Assembly: GCA_963820795.1 (NCBI GenBank) | Contig: CAWGBJ010000014.1 | Location: 62,001-126,000 of the forward strand | Length of the DNA: 64,000 nucleotides | Direction: 5' to 3' | From: Roseiarcus sp963820795 | Lineage (GTDB): Bacteria; Pseudomonadota; Alphaproteobacteria; Rhizobiales; Beijerinckiaceae | Shown here: positions 21,897 to 30,540 of the stretch, piece by piece | Layout: every line of letters begins with the position of its first letter | Numbering within the stretch: position 1 is the first letter of the stretch | The notes under the pieces: model-generated | What the model saw: the letters and a program-made list of their open reading frames with translations, nothing else | Database searches by the model: none | What the model was told of the DNA's origin: nothing | Translations under genes and position numbers: made by a program

Positions 21897-22910
21897 AAGC
21901 GCTCCTCTCACTGTCGCTGCTGCGGACGTTGATTGCGCTGGGGATGCTGATTGGCGCAGCCTCGGCCTTCGCCGATGCGATCCGCCCCGCGTATCTCGGG
22001 CTGACGGAAGGAAAGCCGGGCGAGTTCGGCGTGCTGTGGAAAATTCCCATGCTTGGCGACGCGCGGCTGCCGGTCGAACCGGAATTCTCCGGCGACGCAA
22101 GAGCGGTGACGCCGGTGACGACAAGAACCCCGCCCGGCGCAGCGATCGAGCAATGGACCTTGCGCGCCCCTGCGCTGCGCGGACAGACGCTCAGAATTCG
22201 CAGGCCTGGACGGTTCGAAAACCGACGTGCTGGTCCGCATCGAATTTGCCGACGGCACAAAGTGGGTGCAGCGGCTGACGGGGCAGGAGACATCGGCGAG
22301 CATCCCGATGCGGCAAAGCGGCTGGTCGGTAGCCGGCGTCTATCTCAAGCTCGGCGTCGACCACATCCTCTTCGGCGCCGATCACGTGCTGTTCGTCCTC
22401 GGGCTGTTGCTGATCGTCAAAAATCGCTGGATGCTCCTGAAGACGATCACCGCCTTCACTCTGGCGCACAGCATCACGCTCGGGATCGCGACGCTGGGCT
22501 ACGCCAGCGTGCCGGATGTCCCGCTCAACGCCGCGATCGCCTTCAGCATTCTTTTTCTCGGGCCGGAAATCGTTCGCTCGTGGCGGGGACAGACGAGCTT
22601 CACGATCCGTCATCCATGGATCGTGGCATTTGCGTTCGGCCTTCTGCACGGCTTTGGTTTCGCCAGCGCACTAACCAGCGCCGGCCTGCCGCACTCGGAC
22701 CTACCGCTGGCGTTGCTCAGCTTCAACGTGGGCGTGGAAATCGGCCAATTGAGCCTCGTCGCCCTGGTTCTGTTGTTGGAGCGCTCTTTCCGCGTCCTGG
22801 AGATTCGATGGCCGCGGTGGGCCGAAATGCTGCCCGGCTACGCCGTAGGAACGCTCGGCGCCTTCTGGACGATCCAACGAGTCGTCATTCTTCTCGGCGG
22901 CGTGCAGTGA
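21893..22910 (+). CDS. HupE/UreJ family membrane protein, copy 3, frameshifted in this sequence
   Basis: ATG 21893 overlaps the previous stop. The first frame gives a signal peptide (LIALGMLIGAASAFA) and a soluble periplasmic domain of about 100 residues (IRPAYLGLTEGKPGEFGVLWKIPMLGDARL). The second frame gives SKTDVLVRIEFADGTKW and a six-helix HupE_2 domain (VYLKLGVDHILFGADHVLFVLGLLLI … FTLAHSITLGIATLG … GLLHGFGFASAL). The motif GVDHILFGADH holds the expected metal ligands. Removing one T from 22197-22198 joins the frames into 338 residues. It is the last gene of the cassette. Export plus a periplasmic domain suggests metal sensing or delivery. Confidence 0.8.
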
Positions 22911-23157
22911 GGAGCGCGGGACGACGCAACCCATGCACGATTGACGCCGGCTGCGCGGTCCCGAAGTTCGCCGATTTGACCCTTTCGCCGCGCCCTCGGG
23001 AACGACTTCTAATTACCGCTATTTAGCGCATTGTGGTCGTCCCCGACGGGCGACTGAATGAGAGCAAGTGGCGCAACCCCACCGTAGCGCCTTCGTCTGC
23101 ATGCGGCGCATTCCTTCCGTATCGGGACCGATCGGGAACGGGGCAAAAGGACGAAAT

Positions 23158-23182
23158 CCGAATTTCAAACTGAGAGACTACC
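23158..23182 (-). repeat. Right terminal inverted repeat of the cassette
   Basis: On the complement it begins GGTAGTCTCTCAGTTTGAA and matches the left end at 22 of 25 bases. The 8-mer immediately outside is GCAATGTC, one base different from the left flank. Confidence 0.65.
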
Positions 23183-23895
23183 GCAATGTCGCACCGTGAA
23201 CTTTCCGGCGACTGTTGGCCCGACCCTGGTCGAGGCGTGCTCCGTTGCAGTCCTGGCGCGCCTCGAGCCGCTGCGGCGCAACCTTGGGGGCGCGGGCGTT
23301 CCGTTCGCCGAAAGCGCCTTCCTCATTCCGGCGATGTCGGCGCTGCGAGCCCGATCGCCGGGCGATTGGGGCTCTGGCGACAAGGCGCCCTCTCGGGTCG
23401 TCCTCATGAACGCACGACCGCGCCACGGCGCTCACGCTGCCGCTCGCCATCGCCGCGCCGGGCAAAGACTTTCGGACACAAACAGATCAAGAGGCTCGTC
23501 CACGCATTGCGGCGACTGCGCGAACCTCGCGTCTGGCGGCGAGCCGCAAGAGTTGGAATACATTCGTAAAATCAGAAAGATAGCGCGTCATCCTCAGGCA
23601 AACTCGCAGCGGAACCGGTTGCCTGCGGCTTGGTTTAGAAATTCTTGACGATCGCGTTCTTTCGCCGGACCCGCGAAGCCGGTTTTCCGCGTCTCGCTCG
23701 TTCCCCTCACATGGGGTGTTTCCGGTCAAGCTCATTCGTTTGGGCCGGCCGCTGGCGTGTCACCGCGAAGCGGGGCGAAGCGCAGCGGAGCAGGGAGCGA
23801 AGCGACCTTGACGCGCCGGCGGCCGGCTACACTGTCAGGAGCGAGCGCGCCGTTGCGCGCTCTTGGCTGCCTCTGTGGCCTCTGCCGCACTCATT

Positions 23896-23943
23896 CATTT
23901 TGGCATTGCGTCTCCTTTGCATTTTGGCCTTGCGTCTCCTTTG
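23896..23943 (+). repeat. Two adjacent 24-base direct repeats
   Basis: Units 23896-23919 and 23920-23943 differ at one base and share TTGCGTCTCCTTTG. A degenerate piece of a third unit follows. No coding role is apparent. Confidence 0.7.
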
Positions 23944-24192
23944 CCTTTGGATCCGAAGCGTGAGCCCGTCTTTCGCATGCAGCCGCGACGGCCGCATCAC
24001 CTCACATCCGGTCGAGCTTGTCGGGCTCGGACCATAATCCCTCATGCTCGAGGGCGTCGGGCTCGGGTTGGCGGGACCATCCTGTTAGGCGGCGTGTTTC
24101 AGCCAGGGGGAGCTCCGGTCACCGCCCGCCCGGATCCGGCGAAGCCGTCGCGTTCAGCTTCGCTGGAAGGGGGTCAAGTCGCTAAGCCGTCG

Positions 24193-24216
24193 TTGGAGTG
24201 TTGGAGTGTTGGAGTG
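24193..24216 (+). repeat. Three tandem TTGGAGTG 8-mers at the edge of the transposase gene
   Basis: Perfect copies at 24193-24200, 24201-24208 and 24209-24216, 14 bases beyond the transposase stop. They may mark the end of the IS element or be slippage products. Confidence 0.75.
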
Positions 24217-24229
24217 ATAGAGCCATCGG

Positions 24230-25409
24230 TCAGGCCGCCTTGAACACGGCGCCTTCGGGAACGACGCCTTGGGTGACAAAGCGCCACAAGGCGACGAGCA
24301 GTTTGCGGGCCAGCGCGACGATGGCGATCCGGCGGATCCGTCCCTTGGCGGCGCCGACCCGCGCCTGAAACCAGCGGCTCAACGCCGAGTCCGGCTGATG
24401 CCGCAGCCAGAACCAGGCCAGCTCGATCATCGTCTTGCGCAGGCGGCGGTTGCCCGATTTCGAGATGCCCTGATCCCGTTCGATACTGCCGCTCTGCCAG
24501 GGGCTGGGCGCCAAGCCGCTGTACGCCGCCACCTGGCGTCGGTTGCCGAAGCTGCGAAACAACGATTCCAGCCAGAGGAGCGAAGCGAACTCAGGGCCGA
24601 TGCCCTTGAGCTTGAGGAGCAGGGTGCCTGGGTTGTTCGGCTCCGGGGAGTTCGGCTCCTCGGCTTGCGTGCGGATGAGCGCGTCGCGGGCCCGTTCGAC
24701 CGCAGCCAGTTGCCTCGTCGCCAGCGCCATCCGATCGAGCTCCCGGCGGATCTCCGCCTTCAACATCGGCGGCAGCTCACGACCGTCGCCGGTTCGCAGC
24801 GCCTCCAGCCGTTCAAAACGATCGCGCCGAAGCGGATTGTAATCCCGGATGCCCTGGCCGCTGAGCAGGCCCTTGACCCGATTGGTGTGCTGAATGCGTT
24901 CCTTGAGCAGCGTGCCGCGCTCGCGCGTCAGCCGCCGGCGATCCTCGTCTTCCGGGCTGGGCGCGCGAACCATGGAACAGACCCGCCGCTCGCCGCGAGC
25001 CCACGCCATCAGCGTCCGCAACAGCGTCTCGCCGTCGATCGAATCGGTCTTGGCCCGCCGATGCCGCCGGGCGACGGCGATCGAAGCCGCATCGACGACG
25101 TGGCTCTCGATCCCCTCGGCGAGCAGCAAGCGATGAATCCAAAACCCGTCCAATCCCGCTTCCTGAATGACCACCGTCTTGACCCGCAACGCCATAGCCC
25201 TGCTCGGCCTTCGCCCTCGACCGCGAAAGAAGGTCGAGCAGGCCGGAGCCGTCTCCACCCTCAACCCCATGCCTGGAAAACTTCTCGCTGCCCGGACTGT
25301 TGATCGTCACAACCCATTTCGATTTGCTCAATTCGAGCGAGGCGAACAAAGTGATATCATGCGCCCGGGCGGTGGTCGCGACGACGGTCGCGGAGGTGAC
25401 AAAATTCAT
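24230..25409 (-). mobile_element. IS110-family transposase gene with a one-base frameshift
   Basis: ATG 25409 (complement) follows a perfect AAGGAGG. The first frame gives MNFVTSATVVATTARAHDI and TLFASLELSKSKWVV, the start of the N-terminal DEDD domain; the second gives VKTVVIQEAGLDGFWIHRLL, KTDSIDGETLLRTLMAWARGE and the C-terminal Transposase_20 region KLKGIGPEFASLLWLE … SGLAPSPWQSGSIERDQGISKSGNRRLR. Removing one base from the G run at 25183-25185 restores 392 residues and GYGVAVKTVV. IS110 elements lack clear terminal inverted repeats, so the ends are not defined. It is inactive as read, but may be intact if the base is a sequencing error. Confidence 0.88.
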
Positions 25410-25411
25410 CG

Positions 25412-25749
25412 GTTGCCTCCTTGCTGGTGGAAGCTCAGCCTACCAAGTCCGGCCGCCGTCCACCCGCATAGGATCTGTTAAGTGAGCCCGCAGGGAAAAT
25501 CATTTCCCTGCCGCGTCTTTCCCTTCCGCACGAGCAAATCCGCTCAACCAGACGAAATACCATGGTTTTATGCAATCGTCCGAGAAGCGGCAGGGGACAT
25601 TTTCCCGCTTACCAGGCATTATCAGGGAGGAAAAGGCGGAATGACCGCGTTTCCAGGAACGCGTCAGAATCGCCGGCGGGCAAGGGATCGGCAAGTTTTC
25701 CTTACTCGATTCTTCGCTCCGGCCCGCGGCGACGGCAGAAGAAATCCGC
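25412..25749. other. Non-coding gap between the transposase gene and the Trm112 gene, with a hairpin
   Basis: No gene found. GCAGGGAAA (25490-25498) and TTTCCCTGC (25503-25511) form a perfect 9-bp stem with a 4-base loop, about 80 bases upstream of the transposase start. It could be a subterminal IS structure or a target palindrome, since IS110-type elements often insert in or near repeats. Confidence 0.5.
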
Positions 25750-25971
25750 TTAGTCCTCGAGCTTGCGCGCTTCTTCCGGCAGCATGATCGGCACCCCATC
25801 CCGGATGGGATAGGCGAGCTTGGCGGCGCGCGAGATCAGCTCCTGCCGCTCGGCGTCATAGCTCAGCTCGGCCCGGGTGACGGGACAGACGAGAAGCTCG
25901 AGCAGGCGCCGGTCGGCTTTGGCGCGCGGATCGCTGCTCTGCGCCTTCGCTTCCCCATGCGGATTGCTCAT
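25750..25971 (-). CDS. Trm112 family protein
   Basis: 73 residues. LLELLVCPVTRAELSYDAERQELISRAAKLAYPIRDGVPIMLPEEAR is the complete Trm112/YcaR fold: a small zinc-ribbon-like platform that activates methyltransferases in eukaryotes and is of unknown function in most bacteria. Only the first CP-x pair is present, as in many alphaproteobacterial versions. It is on the same strand as serA, about 105 bases downstream of the serA stop, with a short GC hairpin between. Confidence 0.88.
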   Translation of the reverse strand: MSNPHGEAKAQSSDPRAKADRRLLELLVCPVTRAELSYDAERQELISRAAKLAYPIRDGVPIMLPEEARKLED

Positions 25972-26077
25972 CCGATCGCTCCCGCCCCTCGCCGCATCGC
26001 GACATTCTCCCCCGCGCGCCGCGGGTTGGCAAATCGATCGAATTTGAGGGCGACTCCGGAGATACGTTCAGGCCCGC

Positions 26078-27658
26078 TCAGAAGCGCAACGCGGTCGCCT
26101 GACGTACGCCCTTCAGTTTGCCGACCTCAGCCAGAACCTTTGCCGGCGCCTCGCCGTCGATCGACACCAGCGCGATCGCCGAGCCGCCCTGCTCATCGCG
26201 CCCCAGAGCGAAGGTGGCGATATTGACGCCGGCGTCGCCGAGGAGACCGGCAAAACGGCCGATGAAACCGGGCCTGTCCTCGTTGGTGACGTAGATCATC
26301 GAAGGGGTGAACTCGGCGTCCACCTTGATTCCCTTGATGGACAGAATGCGCGGCTTGCCGTCATGGAAGACCGTTCCGCCGATCGAGCGGGTCTGCCCGG
26401 CGGTGGCGACGGTCAGGGTGATGAAGCTTTCGTAGTCGCCGTTCGAGGCCCGGGTCATTTCCTCGACGACGACACCGCGGTGGGCGGCGAGGCTCGGCGC
26501 GGAAACGACATTGACGTCGACCAGCGAGGGCCGAAGCAGACCGGCGATTGCGGCCGAGGTCAGCGCCTTGATCTTGAGATCGGCGACCGCGCCCTCATAG
26601 GTGATCGTAACCTTCTCGATCGGCGCCTCGGTGAGTTGCCCGGCGAACGACCCAAGTCCTTCCGCCAGCGCGATGAAGGGCTTCAGCTTCGGGGCTTCCT
26701 CAGCGGTGATCGAGGGGAAGTTGATCGCATTGGTGATCGCCCCGCGGATCAGATAGTCCGACATCTGTTCGGCGACCTGCAGCGCGACGTTCTCCTGCGC
26801 TTCAGCGGTCGACGCCCCGAGATGCGGCGTGGCGATGAAATTGGGATGGCCGAACAGCGGATTGGCCGTCGCCGGCTCTTCGGCGAAAACATCGAAGGCG
26901 GCGCCGGCGACGTGGCCGTTGTCGAGCGCCGTGCGCAGCGCCGTTTCGTCGACCAGGCCGCCGCGGGCGCAATTGATGATGCGCACGCCCTTCTTCGTTT
27001 TCGCCAGGTTCTCGGCCGACAGGATGTTGCGCGTCTGGGCCGTCAGCGGCGTATGGAGGGTGATGAAGTCGGCGCGGGCGAGAAGGTCGTTCAGCTCAAC
27101 CTTTTCGACGCCGATTTCGGCCGCGCGCTCGACGCTCAGAAAGGGATCGTAGGCGATCACCCGCATCTTGAGGCCGATGGCGCGCGAGGCGGCGATCGAG
27201 CCGATATTGCCGCAGCCGATGACGCCCAGCGTCTTGCCGGTCAATTCGACGCCCATGAATCGGTTCTTTTCCCACTTGCCCGCCTGGGTCGACAGGTCGG
27301 CGGCCGGGATTTCCCGCGCCAGCGCGAACATGAGCGCGATTGCATGTTCCGCGGTCGTGATCGAATTGCCGAACGGCGTATTCATCACGATCACGCCGCG
27401 CGCGGTCGCGGCCGGAATGTCGACATTGTCGACGCCGATGCCGGCGCGGCCCACCACCTTCAATTTGGCCGCGCGGTCGATGAGCTTGGCGGTGACTTTG
27501 GTGGCCGAACGGATCGCCAGACCATCGTAATCGCCGATGATCCTGGCCAGCTCGTCCTTGTCGAGTCCGGGTTTGACGTCGACCTCCACGCCGCGCTCCT
27601 TGAAGATGGCGACCGCGGCAGCAGAGAGCTTGTCGGAAATGAGGACGCGAGGAGCCAT
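26078..27658 (-). CDS. serA: D-3-phosphoglycerate dehydrogenase SerA
   Basis: 526 residues, the long form (type 1) with an extra domain and a C-terminal ACT domain. It oxidises 3-phosphoglycerate to 3-phosphohydroxypyruvate, the first step in serine synthesis. The Rossmann motif is GVIGCGNIGSIAASRA; the catalytic Arg is in NCARGGLVDE and the His in IATPHLGASTAEAQ. The C-terminal segment YVTNEDRPGFIGRFAGLLGDAGVNIATFALGRDEQGGSAIALVSIDG is the ACT fold that usually binds serine for feedback control. It lies downstream of serC on the same strand (gap 117 bases), so both are probably expressed from the serC leader. Confidence 0.97.
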   Translation of the reverse strand: MAPRVLISDKLSAAAVAIFKERGVEVDVKPGLDKDELARIIGDYDGLAIRSATKVTAKLIDRAAKLKVVGRAGIGVDNVDIPAATARGVIVMNTPFGNSITTAEHAIALMFALAREIPAADLSTQAGKWEKNRFMGVELTGKTLGVIGCGNIGSIAASRAIGLKMRVIAYDPFLSVERAAEIGVEKVELNDLLARADFITLHTPLTAQTRNILSAENLAKTKKGVRIINCARGGLVDETALRTALDNGHVAGAAFDVFAEEPATANPLFGHPNFIATPHLGASTAEAQENVALQVAEQMSDYLIRGAITNAINFPSITAEEAPKLKPFIALAEGLGSFAGQLTEAPIEKVTITYEGAVADLKIKALTSAAIAGLLRPSLVDVNVVSAPSLAAHRGVVVEEMTRASNGDYESFITLTVATAGQTRSIGGTVFHDGKPRILSIKGIKVDAEFTPSMIYVTNEDRPGFIGRFAGLLGDAGVNIATFALGRDEQGGSAIALVSIDGEAPAKVLAEVGKLKGVRQATALRF

Positions 27659-27775
27659 GCTGAGAGCCTCGGGAAGGGGCGGCGTTGAAGCGGCCGCACG
27701 AGTTGCAAGTGACTTTGGGGGGAGGAAGACGCCGGAACCCGCTGAAATGCGAACTCCGGCGGAATGGACGCTTGC

Positions 27776-28948
27776 TCAGGCCGCCTTGGCGAGCTTGCCC
27801 TTCTCCAGGGCGAACGCATAGTCGAGCCAATCGGTCAGCGCTTCGATGTCGGCGGTCTCGACTGTCGCCCCGCACCAGATGCGCAGACCGGGCGGCGCGT
27901 CGCGATAGGCGCCGATGTCGAAGGCGATCCGCTCCTTCTCAAGGAGGCTGGCCAGCGCCTTGGCGAAGACCGCCTGACCCTCGGCCGGCAGCGCGATCAC
28001 CAGCGGATCGACCACCTTGAGGCACACGCTGGTGTTCGAACGCGTCGCTGGAATGCGAGCGAGAAAATCGATCCACGGAGTGCGCCCGACCCAGTCCGCG
28101 ATCGCTCTGGCGTTGGCGTCGGCGCGCGCGAAGAGCGCCTTTACGCCGCCGAGCGACTTCGCCCATTGCAGCGCGTCGATATAGTCCTCGACGCACAGCA
28201 TGGAGGGGGTGTTGATCGTCTCCCCCTCGAAGATTCCCTCAGTGAGTTTGCCGCCTTTGGCGAGCCGGAAGACCTTCGGCAGCGGCCAAGGCGGCGTGTA
28301 GGTCTGAAGTCGTTCCGCTGCGCGCGGACTGAGGATGATCATGCCGTGAGCCGCCTCGCCGCCGAGGACCTTCTGCCATGAGAAGGTGGCGACATCCAGC
28401 TTCGGCCAGTCGAGGTCCTGAGCGAAGGCGGCGGAGGTAGCATCGCAGATCGTGAGACCGTGGCGATCTGAACGGATCCAGTTCCCGTCGGGCACGCGCA
28501 CGCCGGAGGTCGTTCCGTTCCATGTGAAAACGACGTCACTGTCGAAATTGACCTCAGAAAGGTCCGGCAATTCGCCGTAGGGCGCTTTCAGGGTGCGGGC
28601 GTCCTTGACCTTGAGCTCCTTGACGACGTCGGTGATCCAGCCTTCGCCGAAGCTTTCCCAAGCTAAAACGTCGACGCCACGGGCGCCCAGCAGCGACCAG
28701 AGCGCCATCTCGAACGCGCCGGTGTCGGACCCGGGCGTGATGCCGATGCGGTAGTCGCTCGGGACGCCGAGAACCTCGCGAGTGAGATCGATCGCGAGCT
28801 TGAGCTTGGCCTTCCCAGGCTTCGCCCGATGCGAGCGGCCGACGGCTGCGTCCTTCAACACTGCGGGGGTCCAGCCGGGGCGCTTGGCGCAAGGGCCGGA
28901 AGAAAAATATGCGTTCGAAGGCCGAACGCCGGGCGTTCTGATCGTCAT
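27776..28948 (-). CDS. serC: Phosphoserine aminotransferase SerC
   Basis: 390 residues from ATG 28948 (complement). It converts phosphohydroxypyruvate and glutamate to phosphoserine with PLP. The alphaproteobacterial form begins RPSNAYFSSGPCAKRPGW. GITPGSDTGAFEMALWSLLG lies in the cofactor-binding region, and the Schiff-base lysine is in FSWQKVLGGEAAHGMI. A longer open frame to 29137 has no conserved sequence. The ribosome site GAAAGGA overlaps a leader hairpin, so translation could be regulated by serC-type RNA. It is followed by serA. Confidence 0.96.
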   Translation of the reverse strand: MTIRTPGVRPSNAYFSSGPCAKRPGWTPAVLKDAAVGRSHRAKPGKAKLKLAIDLTREVLGVPSDYRIGITPGSDTGAFEMALWSLLGARGVDVLAWESFGEGWITDVVKELKVKDARTLKAPYGELPDLSEVNFDSDVVFTWNGTTSGVRVPDGNWIRSDRHGLTICDATSAAFAQDLDWPKLDVATFSWQKVLGGEAAHGMIILSPRAAERLQTYTPPWPLPKVFRLAKGGKLTEGIFEGETINTPSMLCVEDYIDALQWAKSLGGVKALFARADANARAIADWVGRTPWIDFLARIPATRSNTSVCLKVVDPLVIALPAEGQAVFAKALASLLEKERIAFDIGAYRDAPPGLRIWCGATVETADIEALTDWLDYAFALEKGKLAKAA

Positions 28949-28950
28949 GA

Positions 28951-29005
28951 CGGTCCATCCTTTCAGATGGGCGCCTCTCGTTGGGGAGAGGTGTCCCGCC
29001 GCGGG
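28951..29005 (-). ncRNA. serC leader RNA (serC-motif candidate)
   Basis: On the complement there are three adjacent stems: CCCG-CGG-CGGG (28995-29005), CCTCTC-CCCAAC-GAGAGG (28974-28991, perfect 6 bp) and CCATC-TGAAAG-GATGG (28955-28970). The last holds the GAAAGGA ribosome site in its loop and 3' arm, then the serC ATG at 28948. The serC motif is a known alphaproteobacterial leader upstream of serC with hairpins reaching the ribosome site. My identification is from structure and position, not from a covariance search. Confidence 0.65.
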
Positions 29006-29034
29006 CCTTAGCGCAAAGACGAAGCGATGGCAAG
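29006..29034 (-). promoter_or_regulatory. Candidate serC promoter
   Basis: On the complement CTTGCC (29034-29029) and CTAAGG (29011-29006) are separated by 17 bases. The -10 is weak but the spacing is ideal and it lies just before the leader RNA. Confidence 0.4.
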
Positions 29035-29379
29035 GACAGGCTTGTTCGGCGGTTTTGTTCTCGCTCAGGCCCGGCGTCGCCGCCGTGTTCGGCCGAGCCC
29101 GCCTTTGCCGCCGTCGCGTGGCGAATCGGGCGGGCATGCGGCCTTCGGCTCTTCGCTTCGCTGATACCGAACGCCGGTGAAGAACAGGATCTTCGCGCCG
29201 CCGGGGAGACCCTCGGCGCGAGGCGAGGCGCGCGCGGGTCGAAAAGGAATGAGATCGCCCATCGTTGATCAGCCGCCATCCACAGGACCGAATCGAAATC
29301 TCGGCGACCGAGAGTTAACGTCTCCTCAACGCGCCGCTGCTAATTCTAAGCAAAATCAGTAGCAACCCCTGGCCTGTTC

Positions 29380-30540
29380 GTGCGCGATCTGACGCTTGCA
29401 GACTTTCCGTTTCTGGCGTCTCTCGCCGCCAGCAACAGTCCGAAGGACCGCCGCATCTGGGTTCGCGTGGCGAGCGACTATTTCGTCGCGGCAGAGCCGA
29501 ACGATCCCGCGGCGATCGAGAAATTCTCCGACGCAATGGCTGTGCAGCTGGGTGCCGGGGACGCCGGGGCCCGCCTCGACATGGCCCGCAAGCTCGCCCC
29601 CTGCCGGCGGACGCCGCAGAGCCTGCTGGCGAAACTCGAATCTGCCGAACCCGAGGTCCGTGACTACGTTCTCGAGCACGCAGTCGCCTATGCGACACGA
29701 GACCTCGGCCTGGCCGCGGCGAGCGGCGGCCGGCGAGCCGTCGCGGTCGCCAAGCGCAAGGATCTCGATGCAACGCTTGTGCGCGCGTTGGCTGAAAGCG
29801 ATGATCTCGACGTCCTGATTGCGCTTGCCCGCAACAGCGCCGCTCAGCTCGACGCCACGGCGCTGGCGCAACTTCTCAGCCTCAGCCGGCAGCGCGCCGA
29901 CGACGCCAATGACCACCGCATGGTCGAGGCGCTGCTCGAGCGCCGGCCTGTCACGCCGGAGATGGCGTCGCTCTTCCTGCATGCGAAGCCGGAACAACGG
30001 GTCGAAATCCTGCTGGCCGTACAGCGCATGCAACTGGCGCGTCCGCTGAATGCGCCGCCGCTCAATTCGACCTCGCTTGATGAACTCGAGCTCGCGGCCG
30101 TTGGGCGTCAGCCCGCCCGGTTCGTCGCCGTCCTAGCCGAGGCGTTGGAGTGCGGGCCGGGCCTGGCTCAGCGGATCGTCGACGATCCGTCGGGCGAACC
30201 GCTCGCGGTCGCTCTCGCCGCGCTCGGCGCAGCCAACGAGGTCCTGGTTCGAGTGCTGATCTCCAACGATCTCCGAGCGGGGGCCAGCTATCGTCGGATC
30301 CGGGCGCTTGCCCGTCTGAGCACCGCCCTCGACTGGAACGCCGCGGCGACCGTTGTCGCCGCGCTTCGGGACGGCTTTGTCGGCCGCCGTCAGCCCGCGT
30401 CGCCGAGCGGCTCCAGGACCTTGGGAGCGAGGCTGCGCGCCTCTCCGGCTCGCCAAGCAGCTTCTCCGCTGGGCGAGCCGGAGAGGCGTGTCCTTGCGGA
30501 AGCAGCGCAGCCGAAAGTCCCTCTGGTCTCTAGCCGATGA
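29380..30540 (+). CDS. DUF2336 domain-containing protein
   Basis: 386 residues from GTG 29380. The helical HEAT-like DUF2336 domain is clear from LASLAASNSPKDRRIWVRVASDYFVA, YVLEHAVAYATRDLGLAA and RRPVTPEMASLFLHA. DUF2336 proteins are typical of alphaproteobacteria and some are linked to signalling; this one has no other domain I can name. The last 40 residues (GRRQPASPSGSRTLG…) look unlike a folded domain and encode one arm of a perfect 17-bp hairpin. The other frames there read more like helix (SARVAERLQDLGSEAARL), so the 3' end may contain indels. It converges with the DUF4337 gene and overlaps it by 11 bases. Confidence 0.75.
   Translation: MRDLTLADFPFLASLAASNSPKDRRIWVRVASDYFVAAEPNDPAAIEKFSDAMAVQLGAGDAGARLDMARKLAPCRRTPQSLLAKLESAEPEVRDYVLEHAVAYATRDLGLAAASGGRRAVAVAKRKDLDATLVRALAESDDLDVLIALARNSAAQLDATALAQLLSLSRQRADDANDHRMVEALLERRPVTPEMASLFLHAKPEQRVEILLAVQRMQLARPLNAPPLNSTSLDELELAAVGRQPARFVAVLAEALECGPGLAQRIVDDPSGEPLAVALAALGAANEVLVRVLISNDLRAGASYRRIRALARLSTALDWNAAATVVAALRDGFVGRRQPASPSGSRTLGARLRASPARQAASPLGEPERRVLAEAAQPKVPLVSSR
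30438..30488. repeat. Perfect 17-bp inverted repeat in the 3' end of the DUF2336 gene
   Basis: The arms 30438-30454 (CGCCTCTCCGGCTCGCC) and 30472-30488 are exact complements around a 17-base loop. They lie about 50 bases before the stop and 42 bases beyond the stop of the convergent gene. There is no T run, so it is not a classical intrinsic terminator, but it could block readthrough both ways. Confidence 0.75.

Larger units (their letters stand above)
15719..23182 (+). mobile_element. Putative transposon-like cassette with terminal inverted repeats and target duplication
   Basis: The left end (15719-15743) and the complement of the right end (23158-23182) match at 22 of 25 bases and share GGTAGTSTCTCAGTTTGAA. 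Immediately outside are the 8-mers GCAATGCC (15711-15718) and GCAATGTC (23183-23190), identical at 7 of 8, as expected for an ageing target-site duplication. The enclosed 7.46 kb holds seven genes on the + strand: AraC regulator, secreted protein, two HupE/UreJ-like genes, DUF3604, parvulin and a third HupE. No transposase is inside, so it would be mobilised in trans or be a fossil. I cannot assign the repeats to an IS family. Confidence 0.6.
22911..24229. other. Gene-poor stretch between the cassette and the IS110-type element
   Basis: About 1.3 kb without a convincing gene. It contains the right cassette end (23158-23182), a 24-base direct repeat pair (23896-23943), and three tandem 8-mers (24193-24216) beside the transposase stop. 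Several open frames of 60-150 residues exist but none has recognisable motifs or a good ribosome site. The stretch 23740-23870 is low-complexity with repeated gcgaagcg-type words. Confidence 0.6.

Noticed and set aside
23186..23735. Several open frames of 80-150 codons after the cassette
   Set aside because: No motif, no good ribosome site, and competing frames on both strands; treated as non-coding.
29311..29328. Second CtrA-like site before the DUF2336 gene
   Set aside because: TTAA-N7-TCAA has a mismatch in one half; too weak to report beside the perfect box at 33239.
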